A DNA stretch of 64,000 nucleotides from Nannocystis sp. RBIL2 (lineage in GTDB: Bacteria; Myxococcota_A; Polyangia; Nannocystales; Nannocystaceae), in the NCBI RefSeq assembly GCF_026626745.1, contig NZ_JAPNJW010000001.1:434001-498000 (forward strand), written 5' to 3'. The notes under the pieces are model-generated. The model was not told where the DNA came from, made no database searches, and saw only the letters and a program-made list of their open reading frames with translations. The stretch's first letter is position 1. Each line of letters starts with the position of its first letter. A program made the translations under genes and the position numbers. Shown here piece after piece: positions 52,400 to 61,136 of the stretch.

Positions 52400-54166
52400 T
52401 CAATCCGCCCCCCGCACCGCAGCCCGAGTGCTCGCCGCCCACTCGAGCAAGTCCGCCCGACACGCCTCCGCCCGCTCGGGCAGCGCCGCCGCCAGGTCGC
52501 GGGTCTCGCCCGGATCGCTCGACACGTCGAACAGCCGCACCCGCCCCGTCTCGGCCTCGACGATGCATTTCCAGCTGCCCGTGCGCAGCCCCAGCAGCGC
52601 GCTGTTGTAGTCGCTGAAGAAGCGGGCCACCCCCGGCGCGGGCGTCAACAGCGAGCGCCCCGTCCACGACTTCGGCGCCGGCACCTCGAGCAGCGCCGCG
52701 ATCGTCGGCGCCACGTCGATCGCCCCGGCCACCTGCGGCGCGCGCACCGGCGCCGCGAACCCCCGCGGCGGCACGATCGCCAGCGGCACGTGCACGTTCT
52801 CCTCGTACACGAACAGCGAGTGCGCGAAGTTCCCCGCGTGTTGGTAGAACGCCTCCCCGTGATCGCCCTCGATCACCCACAGCACCTCGTCGAGCCGGCC
52901 GCGCGCCGCCAGCCCGTCGATCAAGAGCCCCAGCGCCTCGTCGCCCGCGTGCAGATCGTTGCGGTAGTGCTCGAGCTCCGACTGCGCCGCGAACGGCCGG
53001 CGCCCGCGGCCCGGGCTGCGGTACGGGTGATGGCCCGCGATCGGCATGTAGAGCGCGAAGAACGGCCGCTCCGGCGCCTCGTCGATCCACTGCAGCACCC
53101 GCCGAGCCGTCGACGCGTCGTCGGTGCCGAAGCTGACCGCGAACTCGCCCCCGATCGTCTGCGCGTCGTGCAGCGCTTCGAAGCCGCGGCCCTCGACCAG
53201 CGCGCGCATCCCCAGGTACACGAAGCGCCCCGAGTGGAACAGCCCCGTGCGCCAGCCGTGGCCGCGCAGCAGCTCCGGCAGCGGCTCGCACTCGGCCCGG
53301 CCCGCCGCGTAGTCGGCCGCGCTGGTGTCCGGCGCCGGCGGCCGCCCGCACAGCAGCGCGTACAGGCTCTTGATGCTCTCGGGGTAGCTCGTGTACGCCG
53401 CCTCGAACACCACCCCGCCGCGCAGCAGCGTCGACAGCCGCGGCGTCGCCTCCACCTCCGCCCCGTACGCAGTCAGGTAGCGGGCCCCCGTCGACTCGAG
53501 CAGCACCCAGATCACGTCGCGGCCGCGGCCCGCCCCGTTCAGGTGCCTCAGGTCGATCGCCGGCCCCTCCGCGGCCACCGTCACTCCCTGTCCCCGAGGA
53601 CCTGTCCCATCGGTCATCCTCGCCAGCCGCGTCGTCACCAGCGCCGCGATCGGATTGCGGTGCAGCCCCAGAGTCTCGCAGCGGCGCACCCCCGCCGGCC
53701 CGAGCACCAGCAGCAGCGCCGGCACCAGCGCCCACAGCGGCCGCGGCGGCCGGCGGACCAGCCGAGGCAGCGCCCATACCCATCCCATCACCAGTCCGAC
53801 CGCCGCCGCGTTGCCCGGCGTCACGTAGGCCGCGATCGAGTCCCACAGCGCCCCGCCGGTCGCCTCGACGAACGCCCATGTCAGCGGCGTCCCGAACTGG
53901 CGGGCGATCGGCACGTTCGCGGCCATGTACAGCCCCGCGAGCGCGTAGCCGCCCCACGCCATTGCGCGCGCCCCCACGCGGACCAGCCCCGCCGCGAGCG
54001 CCAGCGCGCCGAGGGCCGCCCACACCTCCTGATACAGCATCGCCGGCAGCGCCCACGGCGTCGCCAGGCCCGCGGCCGCCCCGTCGAGCGCGCGCAGCCC
54101 CACCAGCACCAGCTTGGCGCCTGCCCCTGCGAGCAGCAGGCACAGCGCGAGACGGACCGGCTCCAC
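52400..54166 (-). CDS. Sulfatase/LTA-synthase-fold membrane enzyme
   Basis: 588 residues from a GTG with TAGGGT eight bases upstream (a GTG at 54184 is also possible). About five TM helices fill residues 1-150. The C-terminal alkaline-phosphatase-superfamily domain has DVIWVLLESTGARYL with a likely catalytic Thr, SYPESIKSLYALLCG, and the metal site VIEGDHGEAF. Layout and length fit LTA synthase or phosphoethanolamine-transferase relatives that transfer head groups at the outer face of the inner membrane. An in-frame CCTGTCC array (53587-53619) encodes TDGTGPRGQGVT in the TM-to-domain linker. Confidence 0.8.
   Translation of the reverse strand: MEPVRLALCLLLAGAGAKLVLVGLRALDGAAAGLATPWALPAMLYQEVWAALGALALAAGLVRVGARAMAWGGYALAGLYMAANVPIARQFGTPLTWAFVEATGGALWDSIAAYVTPGNAAAVGLVMGWVWALPRLVRRPPRPLWALVPALLLVLGPAGVRRCETLGLHRNPIAALVTTRLARMTDGTGPRGQGVTVAAEGPAIDLRHLNGAGRGRDVIWVLLESTGARYLTAYGAEVEATPRLSTLLRGGVVFEAAYTSYPESIKSLYALLCGRPPAPDTSAADYAAGRAECEPLPELLRGHGWRTGLFHSGRFVYLGMRALVEGRGFEALHDAQTIGGEFAVSFGTDDASTARRVLQWIDEAPERPFFALYMPIAGHHPYRSPGRGRRPFAAQSELEHYRNDLHAGDEALGLLIDGLAARGRLDEVLWVIEGDHGEAFYQHAGNFAHSLFVYEENVHVPLAIVPPRGFAAPVRAPQVAGAIDVAPTIAALLEVPAPKSWTGRSLLTPAPGVARFFSDYNSALLGLRTGSWKCIVEAETGRVRLFDVSSDPGETRDLAAALPERAEACRADLLEWAASTRAAVRGAD
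53587..53619 (-). repeat. In-frame three-unit 14-nt-period array
   Basis: CCTGTCC, CCTGTCC and CATCC at 14-nt steps fall in the linker between the TM part and the catalytic domain of the enzyme. Confidence 0.6.
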
Positions 54167-54268
54167 GGCGCTCGACCCTAGCACGACCCTCGCGCGCGAC
54201 CACGCTCTCGGCGGTCTCACGACGTGGCCCTCGCGCTGCCCCTCTCGCGCGGGCATCCTCGAGTTCGC

Positions 54269-55267
54269 ATGCGAAGCGAGGCGGCGGCGATCGGCATCAT
54301 CATCACGGCGTTCGCCGGCGCCTGTCTGTTCCACGACGATCCCACCGGCCCGGCCACCGACACCGCGACGAGCACCTCGACCGGCCAGGCCACCGACGTC
54401 GTCCCGACCGCCGGCGAAGATCAGTGCCCGAACAACTGCCCCGCCCCGGCCCCTTGCCAGCAGGTCACCTGCACCGAGGGCGTCTGCGGCGTCGCCGACC
54501 TGCCCGAAGGGACAGTCTGGCCGAGCGCCCCCGGCGACTGCCGCCAGGACGTGTGCGACGGCCAGGGCGGCCTCGAGAGCGAGTTCGCCGACGACCCGCC
54601 GAAGCAGGTCCCCGGCGACTGCCAGCGGTTCGTGTGCGAGGCCGGCGACGCAGTCGTCATGCTCGACGCCTCCGACGTCCCCGACGACGCCAACGACTGC
54701 ACCGACGACACCTGCGAGGACGGCACCCCGACCAACACGGTCAAGGCCATGCACAGCGCCTGCGGCCCCGGCGGCGCCGAGTATTGCCACACCGACGGCG
54801 CCTGCCGCCCGTGCAAGCAGGTCACCGACGCCTGCGAGGATTACGGCCAGGAGCCGCACGACAACCAGGAGACCGCGCAGAACCTCGGCACGATCACCGA
54901 CGCCGACGACGACGGCTCGTTCGTGTGCGCCACCATCAAGGGCGCCAACGACGTCGACTGGTACACCTTCGCCGGCGACGACGCCTTCCTCAACTACGTC
55001 GACCCGGTGCGCAGCCTGGTGCAGCAGAACGGCAGCGGCGGCCGGGTCTGCGTCTACCTGCAGTGCAACGGCGGCGGCACCAGCATCAATTGCAACGGCG
55101 CCACCCCCGACACCGCCCCGCTAGGCCAGAAGGGCTGCTGCAGCGCGACCACCGTCGCGCCCAAGCTCAACTGCGACGGCCTCGACGACAGCGCGAAGGT
55201 GTGGCTCCGCGTCGACACCCCGGACAACCTCGCCTGCGTGCCCTACCAGCTCGACTATCACTTCTGA
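54269..55267 (+). CDS. Cys-rich lipoprotein, function unknown
   Basis: 332 residues from the ATG at 54269. Signal peptide with lipobox FAGAC. A Thr/Asp spacer is followed by a Cys-rich part (CPNNCPAPAPCQQVTC, CRQDVCDG, CQRFVCEAG, CTDDTCEDG) with regular Cys spacing like the myxobacterial Cys-rich repeat proteins. The C-terminal half (about 200-332) is a beta-sandwich-like domain with four further Cys (DWYTFAGDDAFLNYV, VCVYLQCNGGG). It is likely at the cell surface. An in-frame hairpin of the CTGCCC/GGGACAG family lies at 54499-54514. Confidence 0.7.
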   Translation: MRSEAAAIGIIITAFAGACLFHDDPTGPATDTATSTSTGQATDVVPTAGEDQCPNNCPAPAPCQQVTCTEGVCGVADLPEGTVWPSAPGDCRQDVCDGQGGLESEFADDPPKQVPGDCQRFVCEAGDAVVMLDASDVPDDANDCTDDTCEDGTPTNTVKAMHSACGPGGAEYCHTDGACRPCKQVTDACEDYGQEPHDNQETAQNLGTITDADDDGSFVCATIKGANDVDWYTFAGDDAFLNYVDPVRSLVQQNGSGGRVCVYLQCNGGGTSINCNGATPDTAPLGQKGCCSATTVAPKLNCDGLDDSAKVWLRVDTPDNLACVPYQLDYHF

Positions 55268-55712
55268 GACCGAGAGCGCCGCGTCGAGCGAGGCCCAGGG
55301 CCACACCCACACGGTCTGGAGCGACTGCGAGCAGTCCGCGACTCACCTGTCCCGAGCGCCATCCTCGCTCGCGCCGCGCAACCAACATGACCCGAAGGAC
55401 AGCTTCGACGCGAGCCCCCGCGCATCACCTGTCCGAAGGGACATACTCGTTCGCCGAGGTCCTCACGACGCGATCACACAGATCGGCCCCGCGTGGGCTG
55501 CGGACGGGCGCCGCGGACGCGCGCGCAATTGCGGTCTTCGAGGCCGCACGCCCCCACGGATTCGAGCGGCCAGCGGCTGAGTCCGGTCGTTCCGGCGCGT
55601 CGCCGTGAAGCCTGGGCGCGCAGCCCCCCGCCGCGACGTCGCCAAGCGACAGCGCAGCGCAGGCGCGCTCGTGCGCGGCGATCTGCGGCACCATGCCTCC
55701 AGGAGCGAGTCC
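55268..55712. other. Intergenic region with several repeats
   Basis: 445 bases. It holds three CTGTCC-family repeats, 55346-55365, 55387-55403 and 55428-55447, each with the 14-nt step. The rest shows no gene. AGGAG at 55701-55705 is the ribosome site for the serpin gene. Confidence 0.6.
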
Positions 55713-57080
55713 ATGTCGCAGCGAGTCCACCGCACCTTCGTCGTCTGCGTCGCGCTGGCCGGCTGCGACGCCGCGGCGACGAAACCGGAGCCCGCCCCGA
55801 TCGCCACGGTCGCCGCCCCGGCCGCCATCCCCACCGCCGCGCCGACCCCCACCCACGCGTCGCTCGACAAGACCGCCCCCGCGGTCGAGGCCGGGCCCGC
55901 CGCCGCCAAGCCCCCCGAGCCGAGCAAGCCCGCGCCGCCGGCCGGCAAGGGCAGCGAGCTCAAGCAAGCGCTCGGCCGCAGCATCAACGACTTCACCATC
56001 GCCCTCCAGCGCAAGCTCGCCAAGCAGCCCGGCAACCTGCTCGTCTCTGGCATGAGCCTGTCCGTCTCGCTGGCGATGCTGCACGCCGGCAGCAGCGGCA
56101 CCACCGCGCGCGAGCTGGCCGAGGTGCTGCGCCACGACGGCCTGACCGGCGACGTCCACGCCGCGCTGGCCCACCTCGCCGCGCGCTGGAACCACCCCGG
56201 CGGCCACGTCACCCTCGTGACCGCGAGCCGGGTGTTCGGCGATCGCAAGTACGCGTTCAAGCCCGAGTACCTCGACCTCACGCGCAAGGTGTTCGCCTCC
56301 GAGCCGGGCGCGCTCGACTTCGCCGGCGACCTCGCCGGCGCGCGCGAGCACATCAACGGCTGGGTGCGCGAGCAGACCCGCGACGAGATCGGCGAGGTCG
56401 TGGCCGCGGAGGCCATCGACGCCGCCACGCGCCTGCTCGTCACCGACGCCGCCGCGTTCAAGGCCGACTGGCTCGAGCCGTTCGACCCCGCCGCCACCCA
56501 GCCGGTGATGTTCTACGGCCACGAACACCGCGAGCCGGTGCCGATGATGCGCAGCGTGCAGCGCGTGTCCACCACCCTCGGCCTGGCCGGCAAGCTGCGC
56601 CTGGTCGAGCTGCCGTACAAGGGCGGCGAGTACAGCATGATCATCCTCCTGCCCGCGACCCGCGGCGGGCTCGAGGACGTCGAGAAGGGCTTCGATTTCG
56701 AACGGCTGCAGAGCTGGCTCGACGTCGCCAAGCCGGCCCCGGTCGACCTCCAGATCCCGCGCTTCAGCCTCGACAGCGACCTGGACCTCGCGCCGTTCAT
56801 CGCCAAGCTCGGCGCCGCCCGGGTGTTCGACGCCCGCCGCGCCGAGCTCGACGACATCTCCGACGAGAAGAAGCTGGCCCTGTCGTCCGTGCGCCACCGG
56901 GCCCGCCTCAGCGTCGCAGAGCACGGCGAGGGCGGGGCCGGCGGCGCCATCGAGATCTCGGTCGGCAACGCCAGCGCCACCCCGATCCCGTTCATCGCCG
57001 ACCGCCCGTTCATCTTCTACGTCCGCGACGTCCGCAGCGGCGTTCTACTGTTCTACGGGCGCGTCGTCGATCCCGCCTGA
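55713..57080 (+). CDS. Serpin-family lipoprotein (protease inhibitor)
   Basis: 455 residues from the ATG with AGGAG seven bases upstream. Lipobox ALAGC, then an Ala/Pro/Thr spacer to about residue 75. The serpin fold follows: NLLVSGMSLSVSLAMLHAGSSGTTARELAEVL, LVTDAAAFKADW, LVELPYKGGEYSMIILLP, and the end PFIADRPFIFYVRDVRSGVLLFYGRVVDP. The reactive-centre hinge (EHGEGGAGGAIEI) is Gly/Ala-rich, as in inhibitory serpins, but lacks the usual Thr at P14. It probably traps serine or cysteine proteases at the surface. Serpins are rare in bacteria. Confidence 0.88.
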   Translation: MSQRVHRTFVVCVALAGCDAAATKPEPAPIATVAAPAAIPTAAPTPTHASLDKTAPAVEAGPAAAKPPEPSKPAPPAGKGSELKQALGRSINDFTIALQRKLAKQPGNLLVSGMSLSVSLAMLHAGSSGTTARELAEVLRHDGLTGDVHAALAHLAARWNHPGGHVTLVTASRVFGDRKYAFKPEYLDLTRKVFASEPGALDFAGDLAGAREHINGWVREQTRDEIGEVVAAEAIDAATRLLVTDAAAFKADWLEPFDPAATQPVMFYGHEHREPVPMMRSVQRVSTTLGLAGKLRLVELPYKGGEYSMIILLPATRGGLEDVEKGFDFERLQSWLDVAKPAPVDLQIPRFSLDSDLDLAPFIAKLGAARVFDARRAELDDISDEKKLALSSVRHRARLSVAEHGEGGAGGAIEISVGNASATPIPFIADRPFIFYVRDVRSGVLLFYGRVVDPA

Positions 57081-57087
57081 GCGTATG

Positions 57088-57127
57088 AACATGTCTCGAA
57101 GGGCATGCCCGATGGGGCATGTCTTTT
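57088..57127. repeat. Three-unit 14-nt-period CATGTCC array after the serpin gene
   Basis: CATGTCT, CATGCCC and CATGTCT begin 14 nt apart, eight bases past the serpin stop and immediately before the stop of a minus-strand open frame. Confidence 0.7.
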
Positions 57128-57384
57128 CATGCATGATCCATCGAGCCTGCGCGATTGAACCCGGCATGTCCGGCCGCTTCGAGGGCGGCATCAACCTGGG
57201 CGGCGGCCCGAAGACCAGCCAGGGCCTCTACGACCTGTTCAGTCGTCCTCGCTGGCAGGATGCCGCCCTCGCCGTACCAGGACCCGCCGCCGGCCGCGTG
57301 CCGCGTGCCGTCGTGGGAGAACATCCCCGAGTACGGCGCCCACGGCGTGCGGATCGCGTGCAGGACTCGCAGGAGCGGCCCCGA
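57127..57384 (-). pseudogene. Possible remnant of a gene on the minus strand
   Basis: An open frame of 86 codons with no upstream start. It reads LHAIRTPWAPYSGMFSHDGT, then GGGSWYGEGGILPARTTEQV and a helical, Ala-rich end. The composition is protein-like and its stop adjoins a repeat array, as for real genes here. No family is recognised. It may be the 3' end of a lost gene, or a short gene starting at the ATG at 57322-57324. Confidence 0.35.
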
Positions 57385-57425
57385 TCATGCCCTTGGCGCC
57401 CGCGCCCGGCCGGTCGAGACGGCCG

Positions 57426-58340
57426 TCAGCGACACGGCGGATTGGGGGCGCCCGGGCTGCCGGTGTGCATCGGAAAATACTCTCCGATCGCCGCGCACCA
57501 CGCCGCCGGCGCGTCGTTGGCGAGCGCGTCCGCCTGCCCCGGGTCGAGCTGCATGCCCACGCCGGTGTCGTACGGCCAGGTCATCGGCTCGAACTCGACC
57601 ACGTCGACGTCGACGTCATCGCAGCGGAGGATGAACGCGTCCCCGGTGTTGGTCAGCGAGAACTCCTGCGCGAACGCGTAGGCGACGCCCTCGAGGCCGC
57701 CGTTGACGGCCGGGTCGGCCGTCTTGGCCATCACCATCCGCTCGCCGGGGCCGAGGACCAGCGGGCCGCCGGCGTCGATGGGGTGATCGTTGCCGTTGAC
57801 GCCGAGGTCGGCGAGCCGACAGCCGTCGAGGTCGAGGTAGTCGTCGCTGACGTTGAGCAGCTCGAACCACTCGGCGTCGAAGTCGGACAGGTGCGGATCG
57901 ATCATCATCTCGACGACCAGGACCTGCCCCGCGCCCGGCGGCTCCGGATCGAGGCACGCGCCGTCCTGGCAGTGCTGCGGCGCGGCGCAGGGATCGGGGT
58001 CGCAGGGATCGACCGGCGCAGTCGTGCCTTCGTCCGTGGTCGTGCTCGTGCCGGTCGTCGTCGTCGTCGTCGTGCTCGTGCTCGTGCCGGTCGTCGTCGT
58101 CGTCGTCTCGATCGCGCCGGTGCTGGTCGTCGTGCCCGTCGTCGTGCCGTCACTGTCGCTGTCGCTGCCCACAGTGCCGGTCGAGGTCCCGGAGGTCGTC
58201 GGCACGCCGCTCGATCCGGTCGGTGCGCCGCTCGCATCGGTGCTCGTGCTGCTCGTGCTCTCCGACGCCGAGTCTGCTCCGCCGCCGTTGCAAGCCATCA
58301 TCGTGGAGAAGAGGAACGTGAGCGAAGATCGCGTCGTCAT
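57426..58340 (-). CDS. Lipoprotein with lamin-tail (LTD) domain
   Basis: 304 residues from the ATG at 58338-58340. Signal peptide with lipobox-like TMMAC. Then a long Thr/Ser/Gly/Asp spacer (about 20-115), a short Cys cluster (CDPDPCAAPQHCQDGACLD), and an LTD beta-sandwich (VLVVEMMIDPHLSDFDAEWF, ELLNVSDDYLDLDGCRLADLG, GPLVLGPGERMVMAK). It is probably surface exposed; LTD domains in secreted bacterial proteins are thought to bind membranes or other proteins. It is followed by the metallophosphoesterase gene upstream on the same strand. Confidence 0.8.
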   Translation of the reverse strand: MTTRSSLTFLFSTMMACNGGGADSASESTSSTSTDASGAPTGSSGVPTTSGTSTGTVGSDSDSDGTTTGTTTSTGAIETTTTTTGTSTSTTTTTTTGTSTTTDEGTTAPVDPCDPDPCAAPQHCQDGACLDPEPPGAGQVLVVEMMIDPHLSDFDAEWFELLNVSDDYLDLDGCRLADLGVNGNDHPIDAGGPLVLGPGERMVMAKTADPAVNGGLEGVAYAFAQEFSLTNTGDAFILRCDDVDVDVVEFEPMTWPYDTGVGMQLDPGQADALANDAPAAWCAAIGEYFPMHTGSPGAPNPPCR

Positions 58341-58410
58341 GAGGGCGGCCGGCACGGTCGCAGGCCGGCCCGACGCGGTCAAGGCGCCGATTCGTGCCCG
58401 GCGCTCGCGC

Positions 58411-60075
58411 TCACTCCGGCGCGGCGATCCACAGCTCCACGTTGCGCTGGTCGGGCCCGGTCCCGCGGCCGTCGTTCTCCCAGCCGGAGGTGAAGTCGGC
58501 GACCGCGAGCGTGCGACCGAGCTCGGCCAGCGGGTCGTCGTCGGTGATCATGTCGAACGCGCGCGCCTGGATCGACAGCGCCCCGTTGTCCTGGTCCCAC
58601 ACCTCGATCACGCGCATCTGCGAGGGGAAGTCGTTGAGCGACGGCGTCACCATCTCCCAGTACGCGTGGCCGCCGACCGGCTGCAGCGGCTCGACCATCA
58701 GCCGGTGCGTGTGCGCGGCCAGGTGCAGGATCACGTTGTCGTAGCCGCCGAGGAACTCCTGCCATTGCACCGTCGTCAGCGCGTCGTCGTACTTGGTGCC
58801 GATGCCGAACTCCTGCCCGTTGCCGAGGCTGCCCGAGCGGTGGTGCGACGTCACGATCACCCACTTGTCCTCGGCCAGCGCCTGGTCGAGCTTCGGCCCG
58901 ATCACCGCCTCGAGGTCGACCGGCCGGATCAGGCCCTGGCTCGATCCGGTCAGCGACGACGTGTTCATCACCAGGAACCGCAGCGGCGTGCCCGCGACGT
59001 CGAAGGTGTAGAACGCCCGGCCGAGCGCGACCGCGGCCTCGTCGAGGCCGTGACCGTCGCCGTCGCCCGCCACGAGCGCGACCTGCTCCGGCTCGGTCAA
59101 GAACGCCCGCGCCGGGTCGGCCGGCACCATCCCCTTGACGATCGGCGCCCCGGGCTGGCCGTAGTCCCGCGTCCCGCCGACCGACGACGCGCCGATCGGC
59201 TCGCTGAAGTCGAGGATCGCAAACGTCCCCTGACGCAGCACGTCGTGGTTGCCCGCCACCCACAGCCACGGGACGTCGAGGCCGACCGGCGCGAAGCGAT
59301 CCTTCGGGTCGTTGTCGGGCCCCGGCAGCGGATCGTCGTCGATCGCCGAGTCGCACTCGACCGCCGGCGCACCATTGAGGATGCCCATGAACCACTCGAG
59401 CTCGTTGGTCTGCGCGTTGTCGGTGTTGTCGCCGCCGAGCAGCACGAAGTCGAGCGGCATGTCGACGTGCAGGGCGTTGATCGTGCGTACCCCGGCGTTG
59501 AGCATGCGGCACACGTGGCCCTCCTGCGGGCGGAAGGCGCCGCCCGAGACCTCGTCGAACGAGGCCAGCCGGGCCGGCGACTCGTCATCCGCCAACTGGG
59601 TGTCGGCGAGGTGGACGAAGCGCGCCAGCAGCTTCGGCGCCGCGCCCGGCGACGGCGGCTCCGACCCGTCGAGCGTGCGCGGCAGCACCGGCTCGCCAGG
59701 GCCGAGCATGACGTCGCCGTAGCCCTCGGCCAGCGCGACCTCGACGTCGGCCGGCACTCGCAAGTCGAGCAGCTTGTCCTCGTCGACCGGGTGCGTCGGG
59801 GTGCGCAGCAGCTCGTCGGTGAGCGGCACCGGCCCCGCGAGCGGCGGCAACGGCTCAGGCAACGGCTCGCTGGTGCTCGTGGTGCTGTCGTCACCGGTCG
59901 TGCCGGTGGTGGTCGGCTCCGGCTCGCCGGTGGTGGTGGTCGAGGTCGTGCTCGAAGGTGACGCCGTGGTGCCGCTCGCGTCCCCGCTGCTGCTGCCGTC
60001 GTCAGTCTCGCTGGCCGTGGGTGAGTTGCAGGCGGCGACCAAAGCGAGGACCGAGACGAGACGACGCGCGAACAT
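58411..60075 (-). CDS. Calcineurin-like metallophosphoesterase lipoprotein
   Basis: 554 residues. Start at 60073-60075 chosen because the short leader MFARRLVSVLALVAAC fits a lipobox and TATGGT lies seven bases upstream. After a Thr/Ser spacer (about 17-75) the phosphoesterase has HLADTQLADD, LLGGDNTDNAQ, VAGNHDVL, VTSHHRSG and LAAHTHRL, a full set of metal ligands. It probably acts on a phosphoester outside the inner membrane; the substrate is unknown. Unlike the truncated enzyme at 29042-29530 it is complete. Confidence 0.85.
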   Translation of the reverse strand: MFARRLVSVLALVAACNSPTASETDDGSSSGDASGTTASPSSTTSTTTTGEPEPTTTGTTGDDSTTSTSEPLPEPLPPLAGPVPLTDELLRTPTHPVDEDKLLDLRVPADVEVALAEGYGDVMLGPGEPVLPRTLDGSEPPSPGAAPKLLARFVHLADTQLADDESPARLASFDEVSGGAFRPQEGHVCRMLNAGVRTINALHVDMPLDFVLLGGDNTDNAQTNELEWFMGILNGAPAVECDSAIDDDPLPGPDNDPKDRFAPVGLDVPWLWVAGNHDVLRQGTFAILDFSEPIGASSVGGTRDYGQPGAPIVKGMVPADPARAFLTEPEQVALVAGDGDGHGLDEAAVALGRAFYTFDVAGTPLRFLVMNTSSLTGSSQGLIRPVDLEAVIGPKLDQALAEDKWVIVTSHHRSGSLGNGQEFGIGTKYDDALTTVQWQEFLGGYDNVILHLAAHTHRLMVEPLQPVGGHAYWEMVTPSLNDFPSQMRVIEVWDQDNGALSIQARAFDMITDDDPLAELGRTLAVADFTSGWENDGRGTGPDQRNVELWIAAPE

Positions 60076-60371
60076 CCAGCCCACCATACACAAGCCGGCG
60101 GCGTATCGAGGCGACACGGGCGAGGCCGTCAGCATCGGCAGGCTCACGCGCGCGGCCTCACGAGCGCACGCGCGTCCCCGCCTCCCATGCATGCACACCC
60201 TCGCCGGCGCGACACGGGCTGCTCCGCCCGCCGCAGGGACCCGACCCGATCGTGGGCGAGCTTGCAGGCGCGCAATGTCTCGAAGCGACGGGGTCGCCGG
60301 TCGCCTCTGTTCTCGATCCCGGGCCGGAGACTGTCGACGAACCGTCTATCTCTTCACGACAAGCTCCGCTC
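60076..60371. other. Intergenic region, nothing recognised
   Basis: Nearly 300 bases between the phosphoesterase gene start and the 3' end of the immunity gene. No coding pattern or repeat of the CATGTCC family. An ACCATA (TATGGT on the minus strand) at 60083-60088 is the likely -10 of the phosphoesterase gene. Confidence 0.45.
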
Positions 60372-61136
60372 TCAAACGCCGCTGGCGAGCCGAGGAAGCC
60401 ATTCTCTAACCTTTACGTGAAACGCCGGCTCGCACCCGAGCGAGCCCAAGATCCTGCGCAATCGGGCGGAATCCTCTCCGGCCAAACGGAACGTCTGGTA
60501 GCCCGGGAGGCCCTCGGGGCCGGAGTACGTGACCATGCTCGCCCGGGAGCCGCGATAGATCGCACAGTTCGGCCCAGTTGCGATGGGACGGATGAAGCCG
60601 AGGCTCTCCATGAGGGGATCGAGAGCCGTGCGCAAATCACCGCCATCGTGCCGCCTGAATGAACCGACACAGCACTGGGGCAGCGTCGTCAGATAGAACG
60701 CCAGGAAAGTTCCCCACGTCAATTTCTCCCGAAACGTGTCGAAGACATGGTGAAAGCCCCCGCCGAGCGCATGGCTCTTTGTCACTCGTGCGTCTTCTCG
60801 GACCGAATGGTCGAAATCGTAGAAAAAATGCAGCGGCATCATTTCGTCCGATTCGTGGCCGATCATCAAGAATCGCGGATTGGGGACGAACTGGCGCCGG
60901 GCGTAGCACTCCAGAACCTTCGGCGCCGAGAAGTCCGCCGTGGGATATCCCAACGGCCCCATGTCGTGTCCCATTCGCATGAGGAACCACCGGTAGAATC
61001 TCGGCAGCGGGCGGCCGGCGATGGCCTCTATCTGGACGATCTCATCCTCCGTGGCCCCCTTCCACGCGTCCTGCAGGTCCGGCACGAGGGCCAGGAGAAA
61101 CTCCTCCACCTCAGGCTCTAGCTCTTGTGCTCGCAT
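60372..61136 (-). CDS. SUKH/SMI1-KNR4-type immunity protein
   Basis: A 254-residue cytoplasmic protein. The first 100 residues match the SUKH pattern: WKGATEDEIVQIEAIAGRPLPRFYRWFLMRMG, then GPLGYPTADFSA. SUKH proteins are immunity proteins for polymorphic toxins. It has an extra C-terminal half of about 120 residues of unknown fold. Its ATG lies 19 bases inside the end of the toxin gene, so the two are co-expressed. Its base composition is lower in GC than most neighbours, a hint of transfer. It should protect the cell from the PAAR-like toxin next to it. Confidence 0.8.
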   Translation of the reverse strand: MRAQELEPEVEEFLLALVPDLQDAWKGATEDEIVQIEAIAGRPLPRFYRWFLMRMGHDMGPLGYPTADFSAPKVLECYARRQFVPNPRFLMIGHESDEMMPLHFFYDFDHSVREDARVTKSHALGGGFHHVFDTFREKLTWGTFLAFYLTTLPQCCVGSFRRHDGGDLRTALDPLMESLGFIRPIATGPNCAIYRGSRASMVTYSGPEGLPGYQTFRLAGEDSARLRRILGSLGCEPAFHVKVREWLPRLASGV

